From Collimonas fungivorans Ter331 (GTDB lineage Bacteria; Pseudomonadota; Gammaproteobacteria; Burkholderiales; Burkholderiaceae_D), in NCBI RefSeq assembly GCF_000221045.1, contig NC_015856.1, forward strand, positions 2,238,687 to 2,302,686: a DNA stretch of 64,000 bases, written 5' to 3'. Position 1 is the first letter of the stretch; each line of letters starts with the position of its first letter. Both the position numbers and the translations under genes were made by a program. Below, one piece after another: positions 1 through 9,144 of this stretch. The notes under the pieces are model-generated. The model searched no databases, was not told the origin of the DNA, and was given only the letters and a program-made list of their open reading frames with translations.

Positions 1-489
1 GTCGACAAGGTCAGTGAAATATCTTCGGTGCTGGGCCATTACCGGCAATACATGGGATGGGTGCTGCTAGGTGCATATGCGGCGATCTTCCTGCTGCTGT
101 TTAGCCGTTATCGCAGCGCAGCCTGGCGCGTGCTGACGCCGCCGGCGGTGGCCAGCATCGCTACCCTGGCCATGCTGGGCTTGCTGGGGCAGCCGTTGCA
201 ATTGTTTCATGTGCTGGCGCTGATGCTGATCCTGGGGCTGGGCGTCGACTACGGTATTTTTTTGCAAGAACAAAGCATGCAGCGCGATCGCTTCGCCTGG
301 CTCACGGTCGGATTGTCGGCCGCCAGCGCCTTGTTGTCGTTCGGCTTGCTAGCGTTGTCCGCCACGCCGCCGCTGCATGCATTCGGATTCACGATGCTGA
401 TCGGAATTGCGGTCGTTTGGCTGGTCGCCCCTTGTTTTAGCCAGGATTCACAACAGGAAAAAGAAGAACAACATGCAAACAAGAGTTGA
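1..489 (+). CDS. MMPL/RND-type exporter, C-terminal part (cut by window edge)
   Basis: The frame is open from base 1, so the gene begins before the window; about 162 C-terminal residues are seen. They hold several hydrophobic segments and the signature GVDYGIF of RND/MMPL transporters, in which the acidic residue belongs to the proton-relay helix. In aryl polyene clusters such an MMPL protein is thought to move the lipid-linked pigment across the inner membrane. The stop lies inside the next gene (about 17 bp overlap), which indicates translational coupling in the pigment operon. Family assignment is good; substrate is inferred from context. Confidence 0.85.
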   Translation, partial: VDKVSEISSVLGHYRQYMGWVLLGAYAAIFLLLFSRYRSAAWRVLTPPAVASIATLAMLGLLGQPLQLFHVLALMLILGLGVDYGIFLQEQSMQRDRFAWLTVGLSAASALLSFGLLALSATPPLHAFGFTMLIGIAVVWLVAPCFSQDSQQEKEEQHANKS

Positions 490-1705
490 ACAGTGTGATG
501 TATTGATAATCGGCGCCGGTCCAGCAGGTTCGGTGGCGGCAGCGTTGCTGCTGAAGCAAGGACGACGGGTGCTGGTGCTGGAGCGGGAACAGTTTCCACG
601 TTTTAGCATAGGCGAGAGCCTGCTGCCGCAAAGCATGGAATACCTGCAGCAGGCAGGCATGCTGCAGGCGGTGGTGGAAGCAGGGTTCCAGTACAAGAAC
701 GGCGCCGCGTTCGTGCGCGGAGACCGCTATACCGACTTCGACTTCCGCGACAAGCACTCCCCCGGCTGGGGCACCACCTACCAGGTGCAGCGCGCCCAGT
801 TTGACCAGGTGCTGGCCAATGAAGCCGAGCGCCAGGGCGCGCAAGTGCGCTATCAGCATACCGTGACCGCGTTTGACGCCGATGCAGAAAAACCACGGGT
901 CGCGGTGCGCCATACAGACGGCACGGAATATATCGTGGAAGCGGGTTTTGTGCTGGACGCCAGCGGTTTCGGGCGCGTGCTGTCGCGCCTGCTGCAGCTG
1001 GAGACGCCGTCGAATTTCCCGGTGCGCGGCGCCATTTTCACCCACATCGAAGATGGCATCGATGTGCCCGGTTTCGACCGCAACAAGATCCGGATTACCG
1101 TGCATCCGGAACATTGCGATGTCTGGTACTGGCTGATTCCTTTTGCCGGCGGCCGCTGCTCTATCGGCGTGGTCGCGGAAACCGCGTTCCTGGAGCAGTT
1201 CAAGGGCAGCGAAACCGAACGCCTGCAGACGCTGGTCATGCAAGACCCGGCATCGCGCGCCTTGCTGGAGAATGCGCGCTGGGATACGCCGGCGCGCCAG
1301 ATCGTCGGTTATTCGTCCAACGTCAAGTCCTTGTGGGGCAAGGGTTACGCCTTGCTCGGCAACGCCGGGGAATTCCTGGATCCGGTGTTTTCTTCCGGCG
1401 TCACGATCGCGGTCAAGTCCGCCAGCCTGGCCGCTGCCGCCTTGCAGCGCCAGTTCGCAGGCGAAACCGTGGACTGGGAAAGCGAATATGCGATACCGTT
1501 GAAAAAGGGCGTCGATACTTTCCGCACCTTTGTCGATTCCTGGTATTCGGGCGGTTTCCAGAAAGTCATTTTTTATGAAAAGCAGCAGCCGGAAGTGCGC
1601 CGCATGATCGCCGCCATCCTGGCCGGTTATGCCTGGGACGACAGCAATCCGTATGTAAAGGAAAGCAAACGGCGCCTGAAAACGCTGGAGGAAATATGCA
1701 GCTGA
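473..1705 (+). CDS. FAD-dependent oxidoreductase, flavin-halogenase-like, of aryl polyene cluster
   Basis: A protein of about 410 residues. The N-terminus has the dinucleotide-binding motif GAGPAG followed by FPRFSIGESLLP, typical of the geranylgeranyl-reductase/flavin-halogenase superfamily. WYWLIP further on fits the halogenase signature WxWxIP, and the Lys in YKNGAAF lies where phenolic halogenases keep their catalytic Lys (judged by eye). GNAGEFLDPVFSSG is the second FAD site. The ATG at 473 is chosen because it follows a purine-rich stretch and starts the Rossmann fold; an in-frame upstream start at 407 would add residues inside the exporter gene. It may oxidise or halogenate the aryl head of the pigment; a plain reductase role is equally possible. 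Confidence 0.8.
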   Translation: MQTRVEQCDVLIIGAGPAGSVAAALLLKQGRRVLVLEREQFPRFSIGESLLPQSMEYLQQAGMLQAVVEAGFQYKNGAAFVRGDRYTDFDFRDKHSPGWGTTYQVQRAQFDQVLANEAERQGAQVRYQHTVTAFDADAEKPRVAVRHTDGTEYIVEAGFVLDASGFGRVLSRLLQLETPSNFPVRGAIFTHIEDGIDVPGFDRNKIRITVHPEHCDVWYWLIPFAGGRCSIGVVAETAFLEQFKGSETERLQTLVMQDPASRALLENARWDTPARQIVGYSSNVKSLWGKGYALLGNAGEFLDPVFSSGVTIAVKSASLAAAALQRQFAGETVDWESEYAIPLKKGVDTFRTFVDSWYSGGFQKVIFYEKQQPEVRRMIAAILAGYAWDDSNPYVKESKRRLKTLEEICS

Positions 1706-2316
1706 ACCACCTGGCTGGCCGCTGCGGCTGGCTGCGCACTGGCGCGTTGATCTGCGTGTTGGCTTGCGCGCTTGCAGCCTGTACAACCACGCAGCCGCAA
1801 GCGCCGGCCACTGCATTGGCACGACTCGGGCTGATGCTGGCGCCGGCGTCCTTGGGCGCCAGCATCAGCCTGCAACAGCATTTGACGGTGGAGCGCCAAG
1901 GGCGCATCGACCAGCTCGATGCTGCGGTGGAAGTCGACCAGCAGCAATTCAACATGGTCGGTCTGGCGTTCGGCCAGCGTGTCCTGAGCATGAACTATGA
2001 CGGCAAGACGTTGCAGTCCTGGCGTCATCCCATGCTGCCGTCCCAGGTGCGGGTCGAAGATGTGATGGAAGACACGCAGCTCACCTTGTGGCCGCTGGCG
2101 GCGATCCGCGCGGCGCTGCCGCCGGGCTGGCAGATAGAACAGCAGGGATTGCGGCGCACGCTGTCGCTGCAAGGGGAGCCGGTCATGGTGATCGACTACA
2201 GCACGCCGACGCCGTGGGACGGCAAGGTGGAATTGAACAATCTGCGCTATCACTATCACCTGACGATTGAATCGGTCAGCGATGCTGCCGCTCCTTCGTC
2301 TACTGCAACGCCATAA
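1696..2316 (+). CDS. DUF3261 family lipoprotein of aryl polyene cluster
   Basis: 206 residues starting with a lipoprotein signal: a hydrophobic segment ending in LAAC, with Cys29 as the lipidation site, then CTTTQPQ. The rest looks like the DUF3261 domain, a small outer-membrane-linked protein found next to the MMPL exporter in aryl polyene clusters; it probably helps deliver the pigment lipid to the outer membrane. It overlaps the end of the flavoprotein gene by 10 bp and is followed after 2 bp by a ketosynthase, so it is in the operon. No catalytic residues are recognised. Confidence 0.8.
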   Translation: MQLNHLAGRCGWLRTGALICVLACALAACTTTQPQAPATALARLGLMLAPASLGASISLQQHLTVERQGRIDQLDAAVEVDQQQFNMVGLAFGQRVLSMNYDGKTLQSWRHPMLPSQVRVEDVMEDTQLTLWPLAAIRAALPPGWQIEQQGLRRTLSLQGEPVMVIDYSTPTPWDGKVELNNLRYHYHLTIESVSDAAAPSSTATP

Positions 2317-2318
2317 TC

Positions 2319-3494
2319 ATGCTTTATCTTAATCAACTCGGCATGGTGTGTCCGCTTGGCGAAAGCCACGCGGAGATCAGCCGTCGCCTGTTCGCCGGCG
2401 ACAGCGGGGTCGGCATGACCGCGCGTCATTCGCCGGGACGGGAGCTGGCGCTGGGTTGCGTCGAGACCGCGCTGCCCGATGTCAGCGCGCTGCCGCTGGG
2501 CCAGCGCAGCCGCAATAATCAGCTGGCTCTGGCGGCGCTGGCGCAGATCCGGCCGCACGTGGATGCCGCCATCCAGCAGTTTGGCGCAGGACGGGTGGCG
2601 ATCGTGCTCGGCACCAGCACTTCCGGCATCGCGCAGAGCGAAGCGGCGTTTCGCTATCGCCTGCAGCATGCAAGGTTTCCTGCCGATTTTGACTATGGGC
2701 AGCAAGAAATGGCTTCGCCGGCGGCGACCCTGGCGTCGGTGCTGGGCGTGACCGGGCCCGCCTACGTGCATTCCAGCGCCTGCGCTTCCAGCAGCAAGGC
2801 GATGGCCAGCGCCGCCCGCCTGATCAACATGGGGCTGTGCGATGCGGTGCTGACCGGCGGCGTCGATTCGCTCTGCGCGTTCACAGTGGCCGGCTTCGGC
2901 GCGCTGGAATCGGTCAGCGCGGCGCGCTGCAATCCGTTCAGCGCCAATCGCAACGGCATCAATATCGGCGAGGGCGCCGCCCTGTTCTTGATGAGCAAGG
3001 CCGAAGCAAGCGTGAGTCTGCGCGGCTGGGGCGAATCTTCCGACGGCTACCATATTTCAGCGCCGGATCCGTCCGGCGCCGGCGCCCGCAGCGCGATCGA
3101 GCAAGCGTTGGCGCGTGCCGGCGTGGCGCCAAAACACATCGATTACATCAATCTGCACGGCACCGCCACTGTGCAAAACGACGCCATGGAAGGGCGCGTG
3201 ATCGCTGCCTTGTTTGCCGACGATGTGGCGCTCAGCTCGACCAAGCCGTTTACCGGCCATGCGCTGGGCGCTGCCGGCGCGGTGGAGGCAGGCCTGTGCT
3301 GGCTGGCGATGCAGGACGACAATCCGCAGGGCCAGCTGCCGCCGCATTTGTGGGACGGCGCCTGCGATCCCGGCCTGCCGCAGCTGAACCTGCTGCCGGC
3401 CGGGGCTCGCCTTGGACATCCCTTGCGCTGGGCTTTGAGTAACTCTTTTGCATTTGGCGGCGCCAATGCAAGTTTGCTGCTGGGACGGGAATGA
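2319..3494 (+). CDS. beta-ketoacyl-ACP synthase (first ketosynthase of the pigment cluster)
   Basis: 391 residues of thiolase-fold ketosynthase. The Cys-His-His triad is visible: Cys155 in SSACASSSK, His280 in NLHGTATVQ and His314 in FTGHALGAAGA, so the protein should condense and not merely act as a chain-length factor. It extends the polyene chain with malonyl-ACP units. The order ketosynthase, dehydratase, ketoreductase, ketosynthase matches the distal block (O-P-Q-R) of known aryl polyene clusters. The stop overlaps the next start (ATGA), showing tight coupling. Confidence 0.88.
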   Translation: MLYLNQLGMVCPLGESHAEISRRLFAGDSGVGMTARHSPGRELALGCVETALPDVSALPLGQRSRNNQLALAALAQIRPHVDAAIQQFGAGRVAIVLGTSTSGIAQSEAAFRYRLQHARFPADFDYGQQEMASPAATLASVLGVTGPAYVHSSACASSSKAMASAARLINMGLCDAVLTGGVDSLCAFTVAGFGALESVSAARCNPFSANRNGINIGEGAALFLMSKAEASVSLRGWGESSDGYHISAPDPSGAGARSAIEQALARAGVAPKHIDYINLHGTATVQNDAMEGRVIAALFADDVALSSTKPFTGHALGAAGAVEAGLCWLAMQDDNPQGQLPPHLWDGACDPGLPQLNLLPAGARLGHPLRWALSNSFAFGGANASLLLGRE

Positions 3495-3964
3495 TGGATC
3501 AACTGAACGCAGTCGAGGCGATGGATATCCGCCGTTTTTTGCCGCATTCCGGCGTCATGGTGCTGCTGGACCGGCTGCTGGCGGCCGGCGAGGAAGATTT
3601 GCAGGCAGAAGTGGCGATCCGGCCGGACAGCCTGTTTTGCGATGGACAAGGCGTGCCGGCCTGGGTCGGGGTCGAGTACATGGCGCAGGCGATTGCCGCC
3701 TATGCCGGTTATACCGCACAGCTGCGCGGCGAACCGGTGAAAATCGGCTTCTTGCTGGGCACCCGCCGCTATGAAGCCAGTTGTCCGGCTTTTGCCGTCG
3801 GCAGCGTGCTGCAAATCCATGTCCAGAAGCTGCTGCAGGCAGACAATGGGATAGGATCGTTCGAATGCCAGATCCATGCCGCCGGGCAGCCGCTGGCAAG
3901 CGCTACCATTACCGTGTTCCAGCCGGCTGACGCGGCTGTTTTTCTTGAGGGAAGTACTGAATGA
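3491..3964 (+). CDS. 3-hydroxyacyl-ACP dehydratase, ApeP-like hotdog protein
   Basis: 157 residues of hotdog fold. It begins with the block RRFLPHSGVMVLLDRLL, whose PH(S/R) element carries the likely active-site His of FabZ/ApeP dehydratases, and continues with a WVGVEYMAQAIAAYAG helix typical of this family. It would remove water after ketoreduction to give the conjugated double bonds of the polyene. Such ApeP-type proteins work with a partner dehydratase (ApeI), which is not seen here and probably lies before the window. Start overlaps the ketosynthase stop by 4 bp; the end overlaps the reductase start by 4 bp. Confidence 0.85.
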   Translation: MMDQLNAVEAMDIRRFLPHSGVMVLLDRLLAAGEEDLQAEVAIRPDSLFCDGQGVPAWVGVEYMAQAIAAYAGYTAQLRGEPVKIGFLLGTRRYEASCPAFAVGSVLQIHVQKLLQADNGIGSFECQIHAAGQPLASATITVFQPADAAVFLEGSTE

Positions 3965-4725
3965 TGTTGGAATCGAACCAGGCAGCGCCGGCTGCCCGCC
4001 TGAACCAGAGCGTGCTGGTCACCGGCTCCAGCCGCGGCATCGGCAAGGCGATTGCATTGCGGCTGGCGCGCGATGGCTACGATATCGTCTTGCATTGCCA
4101 TCAGCAGCGCGCGGCAGCCGATGCCGTGGCGCAGACGGTGCGCGAGCTGGGAGTGCAGGCGCGCGTCCTGCAATTCGACATAGGCGACCGCCAGGCCAGC
4201 GCCGCTGCCTTGCTGGCGGATGTCGAACAGCATGGCTGTTATTACGGCGTGGTGTGCAATGCCGGCGTGGCGCGCGACAACGCTTTCCCTGCCATGCCTG
4301 GCGAGGATTGGGACCTGGTGCTGAAGACCAACCTGGACGGTTTCTACAACGTGCTCAATCCGCTGGTGATGCCGATGGTGCAGCGGCGCGCGCCCGGCCG
4401 CATCGTCACCTTGGCTTCGGTGTCGGGCCTGATAGGCAACCGCGGCCAGGTCAACTACAGCGCCGCCAAGGCCGGCATCATCGGCGCCAGCAAGGCGCTG
4501 GCGATCGAGCTGGCCAAGCGCAACATCACGGTCAACTGCGTCGCTCCCGGCCTGATCGAAACCGACATGATCAGCGAGGTGCCGCTGGACGAAGCGCTCA
4601 AGCTGATCCCGGCGCGCCGGGTCGGCAAGCCGGAAGAGGTGGCGGCGACGGTGGCCTTCCTGATGCACGCCGACGCCGCGTACATCACGCGCCAGGTGAT
4701 CTCGGTCAACGGAGGCATGGCATGA
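3961..4725 (+). CDS. 3-oxoacyl-ACP reductase, FabG/ApeQ-like
   Basis: 254 residues of classical short-chain dehydrogenase. The NADPH site TGSSRGIG is at residues 21-28, CNAG marks the central strand and YSAAK gives catalytic Tyr166 and Lys170. The C-terminal SVNGGMA is typical of FabG. It reduces the 3-keto group in each elongation round of the polyene. It overlaps neighbours by ATGA at both ends. A role in general fatty acid synthesis is unlikely because of its place between two pigment ketosynthases. Confidence 0.9.
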   Translation: MMLESNQAAPAARLNQSVLVTGSSRGIGKAIALRLARDGYDIVLHCHQQRAAADAVAQTVRELGVQARVLQFDIGDRQASAAALLADVEQHGCYYGVVCNAGVARDNAFPAMPGEDWDLVLKTNLDGFYNVLNPLVMPMVQRRAPGRIVTLASVSGLIGNRGQVNYSAAKAGIIGASKALAIELAKRNITVNCVAPGLIETDMISEVPLDEALKLIPARRVGKPEEVAATVAFLMHADAAYITRQVISVNGGMA

Positions 4726-5966
4726 CGCGTACGCTGACAGAACGGCGGGTAGTAGTGACCGGCATGGCCGGCATCAGCCCGATCGGCAACGACTGGGAGG
4801 CCATCCGCAGCCACCTCGGCAGTTATCGCAACGCCATAGTGCGGATGGAGGACTGGGCCGGTTACGACGGCCTGAACACCCAGCTGGGAGCTCCCGCCGC
4901 CGAGTTCGCCTTGTCCGAGCGTTATAACCGCAAGAGCATGCGCAGCATGGGACGGGTTGCCTTGATGGCGACCCGCGCCAGCGAACTGGCGCTGGCGGAC
5001 GCCGGCCTGCTTGACGATCCGGTGCTGAAAAGCGGCGCCTGCGGTGTCGCCTACGGTTCGTCTGCCGGCACACCGAAGGCGATCGGCGATTTCGGCCGGA
5101 TGATGGATGAGCGCAGCACGCGCGGCATCAACGCCACCACCTATATCAAAATGATGGCGCACACGGCGCCGGTCAATATCGGCGTGTTTTTCGGCATTAC
5201 CGGGCGCGTGATCACCACATCCAGCGCCTGTACTTCCGGCAGCCAGGGCATCGGCTACGCCTATGAAGCCATCCGCAGCGGCCGCCAGGCGATCATGGTG
5301 GCCGGCGGCGCCGAGGAACTGTGCGCGACCGAAGCGGCGGTATTCGACACCCTGTTCGCCACCAGCGTGCGCAACGACACCCCGGCCCTGACACCCAGTC
5401 CGTTCGACAGCAGCCGCGACGGCCTGGTGATCGGCGAGGGCGCCGGCAGCCTGATCCTGGAAGATTTCGACCATGCGCGCGCCCGGGGCGCAAAAATGTA
5501 CGCTGAAATCGTAGGCTTCGGCACCAACAGCGACGGTTGCCACGTCACCCATCCGAACGCCGACACCATGCAGGTGGCGATGACGCTGGCGCTGGCCGAC
5601 GCCGCCTTGCCGGCAAGCGCCATCGGTTACATCAACGCCCATGGCACCGGCACCGAGCAGGGCGACATAGCCGAATCTCATGCCACCGCCGCCGTGTTCG
5701 CGCGGCACACGCCGATCAGTTCGCTGAAGAGCTACACCGGCCACACGCTGGGTGCTTGCGGCGCCCTGGAAGCCTGGATCGGCATCGAAATGATGCGCTC
5801 CGGCTGGTTCGCGCCGACCATCAACCTGAAGCAGCTGGACCCGCTGTGCGCCGAGCTGGACTACATTGTCGACGAAGGACGCAGCTTGCAATGCGAGTAT
5901 TTCATGTCGAACAATTTTGCGTTTGGCGGCATCAATACTTCCTTGATTTTCAAACGCCTGGATTAA
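4722..5966 (+). CDS. beta-ketoacyl-ACP synthase (second ketosynthase of the pigment cluster)
   Basis: 414 residues from the ATG that overlaps the reductase stop; the reading frame is open further upstream but the FabF-like start TERRVVVTGMAGISPIG fixes the beginning. The triad is complete: Cys170 in SSACTSGSQ, His307 in NAHGTGTEQ and His341 in YTGHTLGACGA. It resembles FabF/ApeR and may perform the first condensation or supply a second chain-length preference. With the first ketosynthase it completes the elongation enzymes of the cluster. The phosphopantetheinyl transferase follows 3 bp later. Confidence 0.88.
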   Translation: MTRTLTERRVVVTGMAGISPIGNDWEAIRSHLGSYRNAIVRMEDWAGYDGLNTQLGAPAAEFALSERYNRKSMRSMGRVALMATRASELALADAGLLDDPVLKSGACGVAYGSSAGTPKAIGDFGRMMDERSTRGINATTYIKMMAHTAPVNIGVFFGITGRVITTSSACTSGSQGIGYAYEAIRSGRQAIMVAGGAEELCATEAAVFDTLFATSVRNDTPALTPSPFDSSRDGLVIGEGAGSLILEDFDHARARGAKMYAEIVGFGTNSDGCHVTHPNADTMQVAMTLALADAALPASAIGYINAHGTGTEQGDIAESHATAAVFARHTPISSLKSYTGHTLGACGALEAWIGIEMMRSGWFAPTINLKQLDPLCAELDYIVDEGRSLQCEYFMSNNFAFGGINTSLIFKRLD

Positions 5967-5969
5967 GCC

Positions 5970-6680
5970 ATGCGGTCCGCGTTCATCTTGCTGTACGACG
6001 CCAGGCAGCTGGCGGATCATGACCGCGACCGTTTTCTTGCCTGTCTGGGCGAGTCGGAATTGCTGCGTTACCGGCGATTTTTGCGGCCGCTGCGCCAGCG
6101 CGAGTTCTTGCTGGGACGGATATTGCTGCGCTTTGCCGTTGCGCGCCTGGCTGGCGTCGCGCTTGAAGCGGTGCATGTCGCCGAGCGTAAAAACCAGGCG
6201 CCGTCGGTGCAACTTCCGCTCGCCGGCGCCGCGCTTCCTTTCTTCAGTTTGTCGCATAGCCGCGGCTGGGTGGCTTGCGCCGCCAGTGTCGATACCGCGC
6301 TGGGCCTCGATGCCGAGGTGCTGGATGCAGGGCGCGATGTGGACGCCATCGGCCGCGCCGCTTTTTCGGAGGCGGAAAGCATCTGGCTGTCGAGTCGTCC
6401 TGGCGAGGATAAAGCGGCGGATTTCTATGCCATGTGGAGCAGCAAAGAGGCGCTGTTTAAATTGATGTCGGTTCAGGGGAATGGCAGCCTATCGCCAGAG
6501 CATGTGGCCGCCGGGACGCGTTTGCGTTCGGGGCCGGATTGGCATGCGCGCACGTGGACGCAGCAGGGCCTGGTCATTACCCTGTGCAGTCGCGAGCGTT
6601 TGCAATCGGTAGCGCGGATTTGCCTGCAGGGCGCCGCACCGTCGGCCTGGACGCTGCAGCTGGACAACCGCTTGTCTTAG
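5970..6680 (+). CDS. 4'-phosphopantetheinyl transferase superfamily protein
   Basis: 236 residues with the Sfp-type motifs: LSHSRGW for CoA binding, LGLDAEV with the Mg2+-binding acidic residues, and WSSKEALFK with the catalytic Glu and Lys. It transfers the phosphopantetheine arm of CoA to the acyl carrier proteins of the pigment pathway; those ACP genes are not in the window. It is the last gene of the cluster and its stop overlaps by 4 bp the stop of the convergent phasin gene, with no obvious terminator between them. Confidence 0.85.
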   Translation: MRSAFILLYDARQLADHDRDRFLACLGESELLRYRRFLRPLRQREFLLGRILLRFAVARLAGVALEAVHVAERKNQAPSVQLPLAGAALPFFSLSHSRGWVACAASVDTALGLDAEVLDAGRDVDAIGRAAFSEAESIWLSSRPGEDKAADFYAMWSSKEALFKLMSVQGNGSLSPEHVAAGTRLRSGPDWHARTWTQQGLVITLCSRERLQSVARICLQGAAPSAWTLQLDNRLS

Positions 6681-7183
6681 AGTTTCTTCAGGCGTTTTGC
6701 ATTGGCGGTGGCACGCGCATGAATCGGCTGCAGGCCGGTCTGCGCGATATGCGCCAGCGAAGTATTCAGCTGCGACACGGCTTCCGCCGAATTGCGCATG
6801 GTGTCGTGCGCCAGCTTGCTCTGGCGGTGCCCGGACTGGTGCAGGCTGCTGCTGCTGGCTAACGACAGCAGGTTGGCGGTGCCGTCCAGCATGTGCTGGA
6901 TCGCCAGCCTGGCCGCTTCCTGATGCAAGCTCATCATGCGGATCGCCATGGCATGCGCCGATTCGGCGGCAACTTCCATTTTTTCCTGGCTCATCAGGTT
7001 GAATTCATTGCGGTCGCGCTGGCTTGGCGCCGGCCCGGCCAAGGCTATGCGGGCGGTGCGGTGGCCGATCACCTCGGCAGAGGCGTTCATCATTTCTCCG
7101 GTTTTGAACAGCAGGTCGGTCCAGGCACTGAAAGGACTGGCAGGACTGGCGACGGTGGTGGTGTGGACTCGGTACGACTTCAT
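6677..7183 (-). CDS. polyhydroxyalkanoate granule-associated phasin
   Basis: 168 residues from an ATG preceded by a strong Shine-Dalgarno AAGGAG; a longer frame upstream lacks such a site. The sequence is helical and amphipathic without a signal peptide, with VIGHRTARIALAGP, SQEKMEVAAESA and a basic end ATANAKRLKKL, a pattern I recognise from short phasins of Burkholderiales that coat polyhydroxybutyrate granules. It points to PHB storage. It is unrelated in function to the convergent pigment operon. Confidence 0.72.
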   Translation of the reverse strand: MKSYRVHTTTVASPASPFSAWTDLLFKTGEMMNASAEVIGHRTARIALAGPAPSQRDRNEFNLMSQEKMEVAAESAHAMAIRMMSLHQEAARLAIQHMLDGTANLLSLASSSSLHQSGHRQSKLAHDTMRNSAEAVSQLNTSLAHIAQTGLQPIHARATANAKRLKKL

Positions 7184-7403
7184 GGTGACTCCTTCAGGCC
7201 AAATGGCCTTGATAGCGCTAACAATACCTCTTTTTAGGCAATCGCTGTGGCTTTTATGTGGCGCTGCAACATAATTTTGCAATTGCCTTGTTTTCATAGA
7301 GAAAGAGCAACTAAATTGCCAGCTAAAGTGTCTTTAAGAGCTACTTCGGTAAAATTCCAAAATCTTCATAAATGAGTAACATTGCTTCGGGTAAAATCCA
7401 GAT

Positions 7404-8141
7404 ATGAAAATTTTGATCAGCAACGATGATGGTTACCTGGCGCCGGGCATCATCGCCCTGGCCGATGCCCTGGCGCCGATAGCCGAAATCGTGGTGGTAG
7501 CCCCGGACAGCAATCGCTCCGGCTCCTCCAACTCGCTGACCCTGGATCGACCTTTATCGGTGCAACGCGCCGAAAACGGTTTCTATTTTGTCAATGGAAC
7601 GCCGTCAGACTGCGTGCACATTGCCCTGACCGGCTTGCTGAATTTCCGGCCGGATCTGATCGTGTCGGGCATTAACCAAGGCCAGAACATGGGCGACGAC
7701 ACGCTGTATTCCGGCACCGTGGCGGCGGCCACCGAAGGTTTCCTGTTCGGCATTCCGGCCATCGCTTTTTCGCAACTGCACAAAGGCTGGGACGAACTGG
7801 AGACGGCGGCCAAGGTGGCGCGCGAAATCGTCGAGCGCCGCTTCGGCAACCTGCCGCAGCCCTACCTGCTGAACGTGAATATTCCCAACCTGCCTTACGA
7901 CCAGCTGAAACCGATAGTGGCGACCCGCCTGGGAAAGCGGCATGAATCGGAAGCGGTCATCAAGGACAAGGACCCGCACGGCCGCGACATATACTGGATC
8001 GGGCCGCCCGGCGCGGCGCGCGATGCCGGCGAGGGCACCGATTTCCATGCGACCGCCAACGGCCATGTCTCGATTACTCCCCTGCAGATAGATCTGACCC
8101 ATGCGGCGCAGCTGGCCGCGCTGAGGAAAGATTTGTCATGA
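7404..8141 (+). CDS. surE: 5'/3'-nucleotidase SurE
   Basis: 245 residues beginning ILISNDDGY, where Asp8 and Asp9 bind the divalent metal, followed by SGSSNSLT and GTPSDCV, the other phosphatase motifs of SurE. It removes phosphate from nucleoside monophosphates and short polyphosphates in the cytoplasm and supports stationary-phase survival. It heads the conserved block surE-pcm-nlpD-rpoS and overlaps pcm by 4 bp. The 220 bp before it are AT-rich and must hold the promoter, but I see no clean -35/-10 pair. Confidence 0.97.
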   Translation: MKILISNDDGYLAPGIIALADALAPIAEIVVVAPDSNRSGSSNSLTLDRPLSVQRAENGFYFVNGTPSDCVHIALTGLLNFRPDLIVSGINQGQNMGDDTLYSGTVAAATEGFLFGIPAIAFSQLHKGWDELETAAKVAREIVERRFGNLPQPYLLNVNIPNLPYDQLKPIVATRLGKRHESEAVIKDKDPHGRDIYWIGPPGAARDAGEGTDFHATANGHVSITPLQIDLTHAAQLAALRKDLS

Positions 8142-9016
8142 CCGAGAAGGCCAAGCGTTTCCCGCTGACGCTGTCGTCGCTCGCCGATAAGAAGCCCGGC
8201 ACCGACCAGAGCAAACGCAGCGTAGCCACGCCGCAAACGGCAACAAAAAATGCCGCCTGGGAGAACTCCCGGCCGCCGCCGCGCACTGCCGCCGGCGCGC
8301 CGCCATTGGCGCCGTCCAGCAAGGCGATGGCGCGGCCGGCGCAGAGCGCAAGCCATGTCGACCGTTCCGGCTCGATGGTTTCCGACGGCGTGCGCAAAGC
8401 CATGGTGGACCGGGTCGCCAGGCAGGGCGTCAGCGACGCCAAGGTGCTGGCGGCGATGGAAGCCGTGCCGCGCCACATGTTCATGGAGCCGGGCATGTCG
8501 AGCCAGGCCTACATCGATGCTTCGCTGCCGATCGGCCACCATCAGACCATTTCGCAGCCGTATATCGTGGCGCGCATGATAGAGATCATGCGCGACAACC
8601 AGCAAGGCGGCGTCTTGAACCGGGTGCTGGAAATCGGCACCGGCTGCGGTTACCAGGCGGCGGTGCTGTCGCTGGTGGCGAAGGAAGTCTATTCGATAGA
8701 GCGGATCAAGCCCTTGCACGAACTGGCAAGAAGCAACTTGCGTCCGCTGCGGATCGGCAACATCCGTTTGCATTACGGAGATGGTATGCTTGGGCTGCCG
8801 CAGGTAGCGCCTTTCGACGGTATCATCCTGGCTGCAGCCGGCCTTGAAGTACCGCAAGCATTACTGGACCAGATGACGATCGGCGGCCGCCTGGTGGCCC
8901 CGGTCGGCGCCCGTCACCAGGTATTGCAGCTCATCCAGCGCACCAGCAAATTTGATTGGACCAGCACCACACTGGAAGACTGTCATTTTGTGCCTTTGCG
9001 TGCAGGAACGGTTTGA
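8138..9016 (+). CDS. pcm: protein-L-isoaspartate O-methyltransferase
   Basis: 292 residues. The C-terminal 210 residues are the AdoMet-dependent repair enzyme that methylates isoaspartyl residues in aged proteins: [13 protein letters not shown] is the AdoMet site and [15 protein letters not shown] the substrate loop. The first 75 or so residues are a Pro/Ala/Ser-rich extension absent from the E. coli enzyme. It starts inside the surE stop (4 bp overlap), so this start is favoured, although an internal Met near the core domain is possible. Confidence 0.95.
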   Translation: MTEKAKRFPLTLSSLADKKPGTDQSKRSVATPQTATKNAAWENSRPPPRTAAGAPPLAPSSKAMARPAQSASHVDRSGSMVSDGVRKAMVDRVARQGVSDAKVLAAMEAVPRHMFMEPGMSSQAYIDASLPIGHHQTISQPYIVARMIEIMRDNQQGGVLNRVLEIGTGCGYQAAVLSLVAKEVYSIERIKPLHELARSNLRPLRIGNIRLHYGDGMLGLPQVAPFDGIILAAAGLEVPQALLDQMTIGGRLVAPVGARHQVLQLIQRTSKFDWTSTTLEDCHFVPLRAGTV

Positions 9017-9049
9017 GCAGCGCCGGATCGCCTGTTGTGTCCGGCAAAC

Positions 9050-9109
9050 GAATTGACGAATAAGTTGGCAAACAAGTTGGCAAACCAGTTGACGAATCAA
9101 TTGACGAAC
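9050..9109. repeat. five 12-bp tandem repeats between pcm and nlpD
   Basis: Five adjoining 12-bp units fill this stretch: GAATTGACGAAT, AAGTTGGCAAAC (twice, identical), CAGTTGACGAAT and CAATTGACGAAC. Consensus is roughly MARTTGRCRAAY. They lie in the 128-bp gap between the pcm stop and the nlpD start. I see no coding sequence here. Length may vary among strains by slipped-strand replication. Confidence 0.9.
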
Positions 9110-9144
9110 AATCAGCGACCACGTCGCACATACTAATTAACGTA

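Noticed and set aside
4455-6257. 600-codon open frame on the minus strand
   Set aside because: It lies antisense to the ketoreductase and ketosynthase genes and is rich in His/Gln/Arg, a typical shadow of GC-rich codon use.
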